Shown piece after piece: positions 8,039 to 16,329 of a DNA stretch of 64,000 bases. The stretch is from JAIEOG01 sp964519985 (GTDB lineage: Bacteria; Bdellovibrionota; FAC87; UBA2466). The notes beneath the pieces were generated by a model. That model was given only the letters and a program-made list of their open reading frames with translations. It did no database searches and was not told the origin of the DNA. The translations under genes and the position numbers were made by a program. The stretch's first letter is position 1, and each line of letters starts with the position of its first letter. The stretch lies in the NCBI GenBank assembly GCA_964519985.1, contig CAZFMF010000002.1:124001-188000 (forward strand), given 5' to 3'.

Positions 8039-8092
8039 AGGAGCCTCCGTTAAGAACTAAGGGAACATCGGTTTGGCTGTATCTAAGTACCT

Positions 8093-8098
8093 TATAAT
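8093..8098 (+). promoter_or_regulatory. Possible -10 box TATAAT for the polysaccharide genes
   Basis: A consensus TATAAT on the plus strand about 110 bp before the priming transferase gene. The -35 region at the right distance (GGTTTG) is weak, so this is tentative. Confidence 0.35.
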
Positions 8099-8209
8099 GA
8101 TAGCTTTTTCTCAGGCATTCGCAATGAAAAACAACCGTTTCGGACAAGGGCCGCCCGCAAGCCCTCACGGCCCTCGCCACCGGTTCCCGATAGTGTTATT
8201 TCGCTTAAG

Positions 8210-9574
8210 ATGCTGAGCTACGCGACATCCATTTTCGCCTATACCGCGCTACTGAAAGTCGCGGATGCGTTGACGGCGCTGGGCGTTTGGTACGCATGCT
8301 GGTACCTGCGCTTTCACAGCAACCTCGTACCGGTGCCGAAGGGAATGCCCGAGTTGGGCTACTACACGCGAGTTTCGCTCCCGCTGGTGCTGGTCATTTC
8401 CCTCATGCTGCACGTCGTCGGCGCGTATCGCTCCGATCGCATCCAGTTCGGATTTCGAGCGATCAAAAAAGTCATGCAGGGTGCGATCCTGGGCACTTTG
8501 ATCTTCGTCGCCACTTGCTACTTCTTAAACGAGGTCGACTTCTCGCGCGTGTTCTTGGTGCTCTATGCCGGCTTACTCTCGGTAGCATTCGCGGTGGAAC
8601 GGGCGTTCCTCCATTTGGGATGGCGGGCATGGATGCGCACCGGGGTTCGCAAGATCCGGATGCTGCTCGTCGGTGGCGGAGAGTTGTTGGAGATGTACGC
8701 GGCGAAGATTGAGGCCGCGCAACCTTATCCGGTCCAGTGGGTAGGCCATGTTCGAGCCGGACACGAATCGCAATTGCCGGAAGTCTTGGCCGCGACCCAT
8801 CCCGATCAAGTGGTCGTGTCCTATCCGGAAAACTCCAGCGCGGCTTACTCTGGAATTTTGGAATTGCTCTCCGAGGAACTCGTCGACGTCAAACTTCTCC
8901 CGGACTTTGGGCGTTACAGCACGTTTCGTTACCTCGCCAAGGATGAATGCGGCGTGCCATTGCTCGCCTTCAATCAGACGCCGGTGGGAAACTCCGATCG
9001 CGCCTTTAAGCGCGTTCTGGACATCGTCGGTTCGATTGGGTTTCTGTTGGTTTGCGCCCCGCTCTACGCGACCATCGCCGTGCTGGTGAAGCTCACCTCG
9101 AAGGGACCGGTTTTCTTCGTCCAGGAACGCGTGGGCGCCGACGACGCCCGCTTCAATATCTACAAGTTCCGCACGATGCGCGTGAATGCTGAAGCCGAAA
9201 CCGGTCCGGTTTGGGCGGTGAAAAACGACGACCGTACGACGCCCATCGGCAAATGGCTGCGCCGCACCAGCCTCGATGAGATCCCGCAGTTTTGGAATGT
9301 GTTGAAGGGCGATATGAGTTTGGTGGGGCCGCGCCCCGAACGTCCCGAGTTTGTGCGTCAGTTTCGCAAGGAAATCCCGAAATACATGCTCCGACACAAG
9401 ATGAAATCGGGCATTACCGGCTGGGCCCAAATCAACGGCTGGCGCGGGAATACGTCGTTAAACGAGCGGATCAAACACGATCTTTATTACATCGGCCACT
9501 GGTCGCACCTTTTCGACATCAAGATCCTGTGTTTGACTCTCTACAAAGGGTTTGTGAATCGCCATGCCTACTGA
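8210..9574 (+). CDS. Polyprenyl-phosphate sugar phosphotransferase (WcaJ/WbaP type)
   Basis: 454 residues. The N-terminal part has four membrane helices (residues about 10-120), then a cytoplasmic nucleotide-fold domain (RKIRMLLVGGGELLEMYAAK). The C-terminal catalytic domain has the family hallmarks: KRVLDIVGS with a re-entrant hydrophobic stretch, GPVFFVQERVG, YKFRTMR, TSLDEIPQFWNVLKGDMSLVG, GPRPERPEF. The enzyme loads the first sugar phosphate on to undecaprenyl phosphate at the inner membrane and so primes a capsule, exopolysaccharide or O-antigen-like glycan. It overlaps the next glycosyltransferase by 11 bp, so the two form an operon. The sugar cannot be read from sequence. Confidence 0.94.
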   Translation: MLSYATSIFAYTALLKVADALTALGVWYACWYLRFHSNLVPVPKGMPELGYYTRVSLPLVLVISLMLHVVGAYRSDRIQFGFRAIKKVMQGAILGTLIFVATCYFLNEVDFSRVFLVLYAGLLSVAFAVERAFLHLGWRAWMRTGVRKIRMLLVGGGELLEMYAAKIEAAQPYPVQWVGHVRAGHESQLPEVLAATHPDQVVVSYPENSSAAYSGILELLSEELVDVKLLPDFGRYSTFRYLAKDECGVPLLAFNQTPVGNSDRAFKRVLDIVGSIGFLLVCAPLYATIAVLVKLTSKGPVFFVQERVGADDARFNIYKFRTMRVNAEAETGPVWAVKNDDRTTPIGKWLRRTSLDEIPQFWNVLKGDMSLVGPRPERPEFVRQFRKEIPKYMLRHKMKSGITGWAQINGWRGNTSLNERIKHDLYYIGHWSHLFDIKILCLTLYKGFVNRHAY

Positions 9575-10718
9575 TGTCGCGAAATTGAAAGTCGCCATTG
9601 TCCACGATTGGCTGGTGAGCTCGCGCGGCGGCGAGCGCGTGCTGGACGCCCTCTGCGAGATTTTTCCGCAGGCCGAGATCTTCACGCTCTTTCATCGTCC
9701 GGGAAAAGTGAATGCGCGAATTGGAGCGCACAAGATCCATACTTCGTTCTTGAACGGGTTTCCCGGAATCGAAAACTACTATCGCTACCTGTTGCCGCTC
9801 TTCCCTTTCGCGGTGGAACGACTGCCGGTGCGGGGCTTTGATCTGGTGATTTCATCGAGCCACTGTGTGGCCAAAGGCATCATTCCGGATCCGGAAGCCT
9901 TACACGTCAGCTATTGCTACACGACGATGCGCTACGCCTGGGATCAGTACGACCAATACTTTCCGCCGGGATTGAAGGAGAAGCTCATCGCGCCGTTCAT
10001 GCATTCGCTTCGGCAGTGGGATGTCACTTCGTCGGCGCGAGTAGACCAGTTCGTCGCGATTTCGCACTTCGTCGCGAAACGCATCGAGAAATACTATCGC
10101 CGCGACTCGGATGTGATTTACCCGTTCGTCGACCTGGAACATTTCAAGCCGGTGCACGGCGAACGCGGCGACTACTACCTACTGGTCTCGGCCTTCGCGC
10201 CCTACAAACGCGTAGAACTCGCGATCGAAGCCTGCCAACGCCTCGACCGCCGTCTGCTGATTGTCGGCGACGGGCAGGACGCCAAGAAGTTACGGGGACT
10301 GGCCGGCAAGCGCACCGAATTTCTGGGTAGCCTTCCTGATACCGACTTACCGGACCTTTACGCCGGCGCCCGCGCCCTGCTCTTTCCCGGCACCGAAGAT
10401 TTTGGGATTACGCCGCTAGAAGCGATGGCCTGCGGCACACCGGTGATTGCCTACGGCAAGGGAGGGGCCTGCGAGACGGTCGAGGATGGCCGCACGGGCA
10501 TTTTCTTCCACGAGCAATCGGTCAGCGGAATGGTGAAAGCCATTCAACAATTCGAATCGCTCCCCGGCGCCTGCTCCCCCCAGGCCTGCCGCGATCGCGC
10601 CCAATTCTTCAGCCGCCAACGCTTCCAATCAGAATTCCTCGGCCTGATTGCGAAACGGCTCGAAAGCCCCTCTCGCCCCGAAGAAAAAAAATCCCCCATC
10701 CCCGACCTCTATTTCTAG
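9564..10718 (+). CDS. Family 4 glycosyltransferase
   Basis: 384 residues, GT-B fold. The N-terminal Rossmann domain opens with VAIVHDWLVSSRGGERVLDAL (glycine-rich acceptor loop). The C-terminal domain has APYKRVELAIEA and the donor-binding EDFGITPLEAMACGTPVIAY with the E-x7-E pattern near residues 285-295. A retaining transferase that adds the second or later sugar to the lipid-linked glycan started by the enzyme encoded just upstream is the natural reading. Its ATG lies inside the end of that gene (11-bp overlap), so translation is probably coupled. The Lys/Pro-rich last residues (EEKKSPIPDLYF) are not part of the fold. Confidence 0.93.
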   Translation: MPTDVAKLKVAIVHDWLVSSRGGERVLDALCEIFPQAEIFTLFHRPGKVNARIGAHKIHTSFLNGFPGIENYYRYLLPLFPFAVERLPVRGFDLVISSSHCVAKGIIPDPEALHVSYCYTTMRYAWDQYDQYFPPGLKEKLIAPFMHSLRQWDVTSSARVDQFVAISHFVAKRIEKYYRRDSDVIYPFVDLEHFKPVHGERGDYYLLVSAFAPYKRVELAIEACQRLDRRLLIVGDGQDAKKLRGLAGKRTEFLGSLPDTDLPDLYAGARALLFPGTEDFGITPLEAMACGTPVIAYGKGGACETVEDGRTGIFFHEQSVSGMVKAIQQFESLPGACSPQACRDRAQFFSRQRFQSEFLGLIAKRLESPSRPEEKKSPIPDLYF

Positions 10719-10737
10719 GTGGAACTGCCAAGGCGAC

Positions 10738-12354
10738 TCAGAGACTGATCGCCCAGCTAAAGTAGTCGCCCGATGCGCCGCCTGAATTGAGCATTGGAAC
10801 ATCGTAAGGGGCCGTGATCCCGGCATTCCCTTTAGACCGATATAAAAAGACCGCCCCGAAGCCGCTGTAACCGTCCGCTCCGACCGCGAGATCCGCATAG
10901 CCATCCCCGTTCATATCGCCGAGGGCAAGATGCGTGGAAAAACCGTCAGCGCTGCTTGCGCCGACCAAGGAACTATTCGGAGCGGAAGCTAATCCAGCGA
11001 GACCTTGCGAAAGAAAAACGTAAGCCGCCCCTTTGGAGCCGCTAAAGCCAGTGGAACCCACCGCGAGGTCGGTGAAGCTATCGCCATTCACGTCTCCCAC
11101 GGACACCACCCCACCAAAATAGTCACCGTTCGTCGCGGCCGGATCAAGCAGGGAGAGGCTGGGGGTGGCAACGATGCCGCTGGTTCCTTGCGAGTAGTAG
11201 ATGTACACCGCTCCTCGATTGCTACTCCGACCCACCGCACCAATGCCGAGATCCATATAGCCATCCCCGTTCAAATCCCCCATTGCGACTCCTCCGCCAT
11301 AGTAGTCGTTGTTAGCGGCAGACGGCTGAAAAAGGGAAAGGTTGGGGGTGTTTGCAATGCCAGCGGGCCCTTGAGAGAGGTAAAGGTAGGCGGCGCCTTT
11401 ATTGGAGCTAAAGTGAGAAGCTCCGACAACAACATCGGTATAGCCGTCGCCATTGACGTCGCCCATGGCGGTCATGCCGAAGTAATCGTTGGGAGTGGCC
11501 GCCGGATCGAACAAAGAAACACTGGGCATCGCATTGAAGCCGGTATTCCCTTGCGACAGGTACAGGTAGGCCGCTCCTTGATAGCTGTTTACCCCCATCG
11601 CGCCAACGATCAGATCCGCCTTCCCATCCCCATTCACATCGCCCAGTGCCATAGAGATACCGAACTGGTCATTGTTGGTGGCCGTCGGATCGAATAACGA
11701 AAGACTCGCCGCGCTGGCGATACCGGCCCCCCCTTGCGAAAGAAAGAGATGGACCGCACCTCGATCGGTCCCAGTGACCGGAAACTGGGGAGCGCCCACT
11801 ACCAGATCCGCGAAACCATCCCCATTCACGTCCCCCAACGCCAACGTGTTGCCAAAAATGGTATTGACCGTCCCCGACAATGTCGCGCTCGGTGTGGCGG
11901 CAATCCCGTCGCTCCCTTGCGATAGATAGATGTTCACCATGTTGACGCCATCCTTGGACACGACCATGTCCGAGTAACCGTCACCGTTGAAATCTTTGTT
12001 GTCACCTTTGATGACCTGAATGGATTGCGCCGATCGCAGCGCGCCGTTGACTAGAATCCCCACCGCAATCGTGTGGCGAGAACCCACGGCCCAAGTGATC
12101 GGCAACGCGCATTTCCAATCCGCCGTACCGGTGGCGGCGACAATAGTGCCGCCGTCATACTGACAGCCGACAACCGCAGTTGCACCCGCGACGATCGCGG
12201 TGCCCCGCGCAAATCCGGTTTGCACGGTTCCCAAGTTTTTTAGATTCGAAAATGTAAACGTCCCGGTATTGCAACTGTCTAGACAAAGGCCCGGCCCGCA
12301 GCCGACGAGCAAAAGGAGAAAAAGGAAAAGTAGGCCGTGTCGGGCTAGGAGCAT
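10738..12354 (-). CDS. FG-GAP (integrin alpha-like) repeat lipoprotein
   Basis: 538 residues. The N-terminus is a lipoprotein signal: hydrophobic LLFLFLLLLVGC with the lipobox LVGC, so Lgt (19.1 kb) should lipidate it. A beta-rich region of about 130 residues follows, then seven repeats of about 55-60 residues, each with a Ca2+-binding D-x-N-G-D-G loop (for example GDVNGDGFADLVVGAP, GDLNGDGYMDLGIGAV) and a YLYLSQG strand. Such repeats build a beta-propeller used for adhesion or glycan binding. One loop is altered (VNGDSFTD). It lies between two glycosyltransferase genes on the opposite strand from the first, which suggests a surface-exposed partner of the glycan; this is inference. Confidence 0.92.
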   Translation of the reverse strand: MLLARHGLLFLFLLLLVGCGPGLCLDSCNTGTFTFSNLKNLGTVQTGFARGTAIVAGATAVVGCQYDGGTIVAATGTADWKCALPITWAVGSRHTIAVGILVNGALRSAQSIQVIKGDNKDFNGDGYSDMVVSKDGVNMVNIYLSQGSDGIAATPSATLSGTVNTIFGNTLALGDVNGDGFADLVVGAPQFPVTGTDRGAVHLFLSQGGAGIASAASLSLFDPTATNNDQFGISMALGDVNGDGKADLIVGAMGVNSYQGAAYLYLSQGNTGFNAMPSVSLFDPAATPNDYFGMTAMGDVNGDGYTDVVVGASHFSSNKGAAYLYLSQGPAGIANTPNLSLFQPSAANNDYYGGGVAMGDLNGDGYMDLGIGAVGRSSNRGAVYIYYSQGTSGIVATPSLSLLDPAATNGDYFGGVVSVGDVNGDSFTDLAVGSTGFSGSKGAAYVFLSQGLAGLASAPNSSLVGASSADGFSTHLALGDMNGDGYADLAVGADGYSGFGAVFLYRSKGNAGITAPYDVPMLNSGGASGDYFSWAISL

Positions 12355-12398
12355 TGAGTGTGTGCGGTTTGGTTTTGTAAGTTTAACCGATATTGGCC

Positions 12399-12475
12399 GT
12401 CATTGCGAAGGCCGCAGACGCGTGGCAATCCCGCAGCGTTTGCGCGGCGAGACTATTTCGCTGCGCTCGCGACGA
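12399..12475. repeat. Dispersed palindromic repeat, copy 2
   Basis: GTCATTGCGAAGGCCGCAGACG at 12399, then GGCAATCCCGC, GCGGCGAGACTATTTCGCTGCGCTCGCGACGAC to 12475. The right half overlaps the last codons and stop of the glycosyltransferase gene ending at 12453. Confidence 0.8.
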
Positions 12476-13613
12476 CTAGGCGGCGGTAAATGTCAGCGGT
12501 GGCGCGGGCCGTCTTATCCCAGCTGAATTGCGCGGCGTGGGCCAAGCCTTTTTCCGTGAGGGTCTTGCGGAGTTCTTCGCTCTCGGCGACTTCCTTCATC
12601 GCTTTGAAGATATCCATTTCGTCTTCGGGATCGATTACTTTCGCGGCGTCCCCAATCGCTTCGGCCAGCCCGCCCGCCCGGGAAGAAATCACCGGCGTGC
12701 CACACGCCATCGCCTCGAGCGGCGGCAAACCAAAGCCTTCGTAGAAACTGGGGTACACAAGCGCCATCGCGCCCTGGGTAACCGCGACGAGGTCCGCGTC
12801 AGGTAGGTAGCCCAAGTGCCGAACACTTTCTTTCCACGGCGCGCGCCCCAACATTTCGCGTACATCTTCCGAGTGCCAGCCCCAGGCCCCCACCAAAACT
12901 AGCGGGTGCTTTGCCCGGGCGCTCCCCGGCAATCGCGAATAGGCGCGCAACAATCCGGGCAGGTTTTTGCGTGGCTCTAAGTTGCCCACGAAAAGGAAAT
13001 ACCGGTCGGGCAGTTTCCAGCGGTACTTCACCGAAGCGATTTCGACGTCGGGAAGTTTTTTGAAGATCCCGCGCGGCGCCAGTGGAATAGCCGAGATCCG
13101 ATCGTCCTTTACCTTTAGGTGTTGGATCATGTCCCGCTTGGTGGCCTCCGAAATCGCGACGAAGTGCGAACCCTGCTCCAAGCTTCGCATAAAATATCTT
13201 TCGTACTTCTTAACGCGGTGTGCGGGATGCCAACCGGGGTGGAGGACGACCGAAAGATCCATCACCGAGATGAGCGTGCGCGCGCGACTCGGAAAAGCAA
13301 TAGCATCCGGTTCATGGAGCAACGCCCAGTCTCCCCTTCCTTCGACCCAGGCCAGATAGCGATCCAGGGCACTCTGGGCGACCGCTTTCGCGGTGGATTT
13401 CAGGCCGGAAGCCGGCGCCGGAAGTTTGGATCCCGCTTGGGCCGCTTTCGCCATGGAATGCGCGACCCAGCGCGCACCACTGAGTCCACTCAACCGCTGA
13501 ATCTTAAGGTCGGGTGCCACCGAGGGAAAATGATCGAGCAACTGCGCCGCATAGTGGCCAATCCCACTGCGGGGTCGGAAGCAAATGAGGTCATTAAACA
13601 AGATGGGCTTCAC
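12453..13613 (-). CDS. Family 4 glycosyltransferase
   Basis: 386 residues with the GT-B fold. The N-terminus has a glycine loop (RPRSGIGHYAAQLL), and the C-terminal domain has GNLEPRKNLPGLLRAY and EGFGLPPLEAMACGTPVISSRAGGLAEAI (E-x7-E donor site near residues 300-310). This pattern is typical of mannosyl- or other hexosyltransferases working on lipid-linked glycans. It starts with GTG; the ribosome site is weak. The last residues (VVASAAK, then TAG) are encoded by one end of a dispersed repeat, so the natural C-terminus has been replaced or trimmed by the repeat. It converges towards the FG-GAP lipoprotein gene cluster and probably belongs to the same polysaccharide pathway. Confidence 0.92.
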   Translation of the reverse strand: MKPILFNDLICFRPRSGIGHYAAQLLDHFPSVAPDLKIQRLSGLSGARWVAHSMAKAAQAGSKLPAPASGLKSTAKAVAQSALDRYLAWVEGRGDWALLHEPDAIAFPSRARTLISVMDLSVVLHPGWHPAHRVKKYERYFMRSLEQGSHFVAISEATKRDMIQHLKVKDDRISAIPLAPRGIFKKLPDVEIASVKYRWKLPDRYFLFVGNLEPRKNLPGLLRAYSRLPGSARAKHPLVLVGAWGWHSEDVREMLGRAPWKESVRHLGYLPDADLVAVTQGAMALVYPSFYEGFGLPPLEAMACGTPVISSRAGGLAEAIGDAAKVIDPEDEMDIFKAMKEVAESEELRKTLTEKGLAHAAQFSWDKTARATADIYRRLVVASAAK

Positions 13614-13642
13614 CCCGATGATCTACCAAGAACGCTGCAAGC

Positions 13643-13710
13643 TGTCATCGGCCTGGCGCACCGCTTCGCGGTGCGAGATTGCTTCGTGGCCTTCAACCCC
13701 TCGCAACGAC
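13643..13710. repeat. Dispersed palindromic repeat, copy 3
   Basis: GTCATCGGCCTGGCGC, CACCGCTTCGCGGTG hairpin, GAGATTGCTTCGTGGCC and CTCGCAACGAC. It fills part of the gap between two divergent genes, just upstream of the glycosyltransferase start at 13613. Confidence 0.75.
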
Positions 13711-13803
13711 AACCCGGCCTCGCCATGACCGCCGGAGATCCGCTATAATAAAGGTTGCACCGCTTTCCTTTCATTCCCCTCAGATTCCGATCGGAGAAAA
13801 TTT

Positions 13804-14391
13804 ATGAAGCGCACGGCTTTGTTCGTGTTCCTGGCGGCATTCAATGTTCCGGGTCTGGCCGTTTATCAAGTGGGTGAGACACCGAAAAACTACTGTTGGA
13901 AGGACATCAACGACCAGAGTGTTTGCCTCGACGACCCTTCCATTCAGAGCCAAATCAGAGTCCTGATGTACAACGCCGGTTGGTGTGGGCCCTGCAATAC
14001 CGAGTTTCAGGATCTCGTGAACGAAACCCGGCAATTCAAAAATAAAATGGTGGCGTTCCTCTCGCTCTCGGCTTCGGGCTGGACCAGTTCCGCTGCGCCC
14101 GACAAAAAGTTCTTAAAGGAATGGAGCACCAAACACAAACTCGACCAGGCCGAAGCGCAGGTCTTAGTTCTGGGCTCTTCGCGCGACGCGGGTCGAGACT
14201 TCTTCGAAGATGTGCGTATCCCGAACGTGGCGATCCTCGATGGCAATGGAACCATCATCTACAAAGCGGTAAATCCGGGATTGAAGGCAATCGCCGCGCA
14301 GGTGAAAAAGGTTCTGCCCATACCTTGCGGGGAAGAAATCGATCAGAGCGGGATTTCGAGACCGAAGGAATGCAACGTCCGGGGTGATTGA
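13804..14391 (+). CDS. Secreted thioredoxin-like (TlpA-type) protein
   Basis: 195 residues; start ATG at 13804 with CGGAGA eight bases upstream. A signal peptide (TALFVFLAAFNVPGLA) is followed by a redoxin fold with the active site WCGPC (Cys61, Cys64) after the strand RVLMYNAG. A cis-Pro region follows in DVRIPNVAILDGNGTIIYK. Other cysteines (Cys31, Cys41 and two near the C-terminus) may form a structural bond. The role is probably thiol-disulfide exchange in the periplasm. The fold is TlpA/peroxiredoxin-like; no DsbB or CcdA partner is nearby. The 3' end overlaps the convergent barrel gene by 49 bp. Confidence 0.85.
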   Translation: MKRTALFVFLAAFNVPGLAVYQVGETPKNYCWKDINDQSVCLDDPSIQSQIRVLMYNAGWCGPCNTEFQDLVNETRQFKNKMVAFLSLSASGWTSSAAPDKKFLKEWSTKHKLDQAEAQVLVLGSSRDAGRDFFEDVRIPNVAILDGNGTIIYKAVNPGLKAIAAQVKKVLPIPCGEEIDQSGISRPKECNVRGD

Positions 14392-15134
14392 AAGTACTGA
14401 CCGCGTACGTCGCTGCCGGTGTAGTAAGAATAGAAAAAGCGGAAAGATCGCCGCACACTCGCGGGCCCGTGCAAGGCGACCCCTAACTGCAAAGCGAAGG
14501 AAGGGTTCGTTTTCGACTCTTCATTCCACCGCAAGTCACTTCCGATAAAGGGCGTCGTAGTGCTTCCGAACGGTAGGAAGTAGTTTGCGCCCACTTGGAT
14601 GGCGTTTCCGTACACCTTAGGCGTCGTGTTCACCAAGCGGTGTAGCCCCAAATAGACGTGCCAGTTTTCACTCGGGGAGTATCCGCCCCGCAAACTCAAC
14701 GTTTCGCGACTATACGCAATCGGAACGCCGGTACTGCCATCGGCCAGGTGGGCGGAGACGTGCGTGTAACGCACCTGCACCGCCCAAGGCCCTTCCGCAT
14801 ATTCCGTATAGACCCCAATCGTTCCATCCACGGTTTCGAGCGGGAATCGCCCGCTCTCTTCTCGCATCGTAAAGTAACCCCGCCCTTCCAGCCCAAAGTG
14901 GAAATCCCAGGTCTTGTCTTCCGGGGCCACCGAGAAAATCGAGAGGTAGCTGCCCAGCATCGCTTGGATGTCCTTATCGCCCGAGAACGTCAGCGCAGTC
15001 CGGATTTCGCGGGGGTCGGCAAAGGTAATGGGGAAAAGGCGCCCCGCCGGCAAAAGCGTCAGCTGGCTGTCGGCCGACGCGGCGCGCGGCAACACCCAAG
15101 TGAAGGCGAGGAATAAGAGGGCAAAGAGGCGCAT
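14343..15134 (-). CDS. Outer-membrane beta-barrel protein, DUF1207-like
   Basis: 263 residues with a signal peptide (LFALLFLAFTWVLPRAASA). The start of the mature part, LLPAGRLFPITFADPREI, resembles the DUF1207 family, whose members are predicted outer-membrane barrels of unknown function. Alternating amphipathic strands run to the end, and the last residues (TLHSFGLEIPL) could act as a closing strand. The ATG follows GAGAGG. The gene ends 49 bp inside the convergent thioredoxin-like gene. The barrel assignment is secure, the family name less so. Confidence 0.7.
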   Translation of the reverse strand: MRLFALLFLAFTWVLPRAASADSQLTLLPAGRLFPITFADPREIRTALTFSGDKDIQAMLGSYLSIFSVAPEDKTWDFHFGLEGRGYFTMREESGRFPLETVDGTIGVYTEYAEGPWAVQVRYTHVSAHLADGSTGVPIAYSRETLSLRGGYSPSENWHVYLGLHRLVNTTPKVYGNAIQVGANYFLPFGSTTTPFIGSDLRWNEESKTNPSFALQLGVALHGPASVRRSFRFFYSYYTGSDVRGQYFQSPRTLHSFGLEIPL

Positions 15135-15222
15135 TCGCCTCTCAGATCGGCGTCTTGCGCCCGAAACTCAAACGCAGCGCGCATTCACGCACGCAGAGCG
15201 CCGGTACGGATCTCAGGGCTGC

Positions 15223-16044
15223 TTAGAAAAGCACAGTTGTGCCGAAGGTATGTTCGGGGCCACTGCCCGGCTGGTTCGGGACCTCGACGGCATAGTGCAA
15301 AGAGACTTTCGGCGAGAGCACGCTCAAACCCGCCGACCAGAAGGAGTTGCTCTCCTGGGGGCGCGTACGGAACCCACCCTTGAGTGCGAAGTAGTACGGG
15401 GAAACGTATTCGGCCCCGAACCCCACTTCCCGGGGCTCAAAGCCACTCACGTTTCCGCCGACGGAGGCCGAGAGAAAGAGCGTTTGCTCCCAACCCACCC
15501 GCGCGCCAAACGAGTACTCGCGCGTTTCTCCCATCAGCTCTTCACCGCCAAATAGATTGCGAACCGTCAAACCGAGCTGCAAAAAGTCGAACTGCGCCAG
15601 CATCCCCAAATCTAGGTCGGTAAACTTGCTGCTATTGTGGGCGGGGGTAAGGTCCTGACCCCAGATCATTTTGCCGGTGAGGCCCACGCCGAAATTCTGC
15701 GATAATCGATTGGAAAGCGCCAAGCGCCCGCCCTGCACCGGCTGGCTGAAACCGGGACGCGACAGGCGATAAAAACCTAACGCTCCGCCGATGCCGGAGG
15801 TCTTCGTGTCCAAAACAGAAAGCGCGAAGGTCTTCAAAGAATTGAACGTCGCATCTACCGAATAGACTTGAGTGAATGACGCCGACGCTGGATTGGAGAA
15901 GAGGCTGTCATTGAGCAACGAAGCCCCCGTCAGCGAGCGGCCCTGCGAACGCTCCTGTAACGGAATGAATTCCGTTGAACCCGAACCGGCCCAAACCGCC
16001 GTGGAAAAGAGTGCCAACAATCCGAATACGAATGAATGTTTCAT
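15223..16044 (-). CDS. Outer-membrane beta-barrel protein, PorV/UPF0164-like
   Basis: 273 residues; signal peptide SFVFGLLALFSTAVWA. The mature N-terminus has RSLTGASLLNDSLFSNPASAS, the pattern of a small loop-plug (NPA) seen in PorV/UPF0164/FadL-like barrels. About twelve amphipathic strands follow and the protein ends in Phe (TTVLF), as expected for BamA recognition. It lacks a recognisable substrate site. The start has AAGG upstream. It is divergent from the Tyr/Gly-rich secreted protein; in other bacteria PorV-like barrels help secrete or anchor surface proteins, so a link is possible but unproven. Confidence 0.75.
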   Translation of the reverse strand: MKHSFVFGLLALFSTAVWAGSGSTEFIPLQERSQGRSLTGASLLNDSLFSNPASASFTQVYSVDATFNSLKTFALSVLDTKTSGIGGALGFYRLSRPGFSQPVQGGRLALSNRLSQNFGVGLTGKMIWGQDLTPAHNSSKFTDLDLGMLAQFDFLQLGLTVRNLFGGEELMGETREYSFGARVGWEQTLFLSASVGGNVSGFEPREVGFGAEYVSPYYFALKGGFRTRPQESNSFWSAGLSVLSPKVSLHYAVEVPNQPGSGPEHTFGTTVLF

Positions 16045-16329
16045 GAGAGCCTTCCGGAGAGCCGCTTTCCGCGGCGTTTTTCGGTCACCAGATGTCCTCT
16101 TACTATACAGCGTAGCTGCTTAAAAATATAGGCGGAGAGCCCCAATGCTCTCCACTCACTGTTTTGCAAACAAAACAATAACCACCAGTGTACGCCGTAG
16201 TTCGTCGGTATACGGGACGTCGCCAGCATCGCCGGCGTGACCGCAACCATGGCACACCGCTTGCTCAACTAACCATGTGGCTCCTCGTGTGTTGGAGGAG
16301 CATTGCGGCAGTGGATGTGGAGTTTGCGG

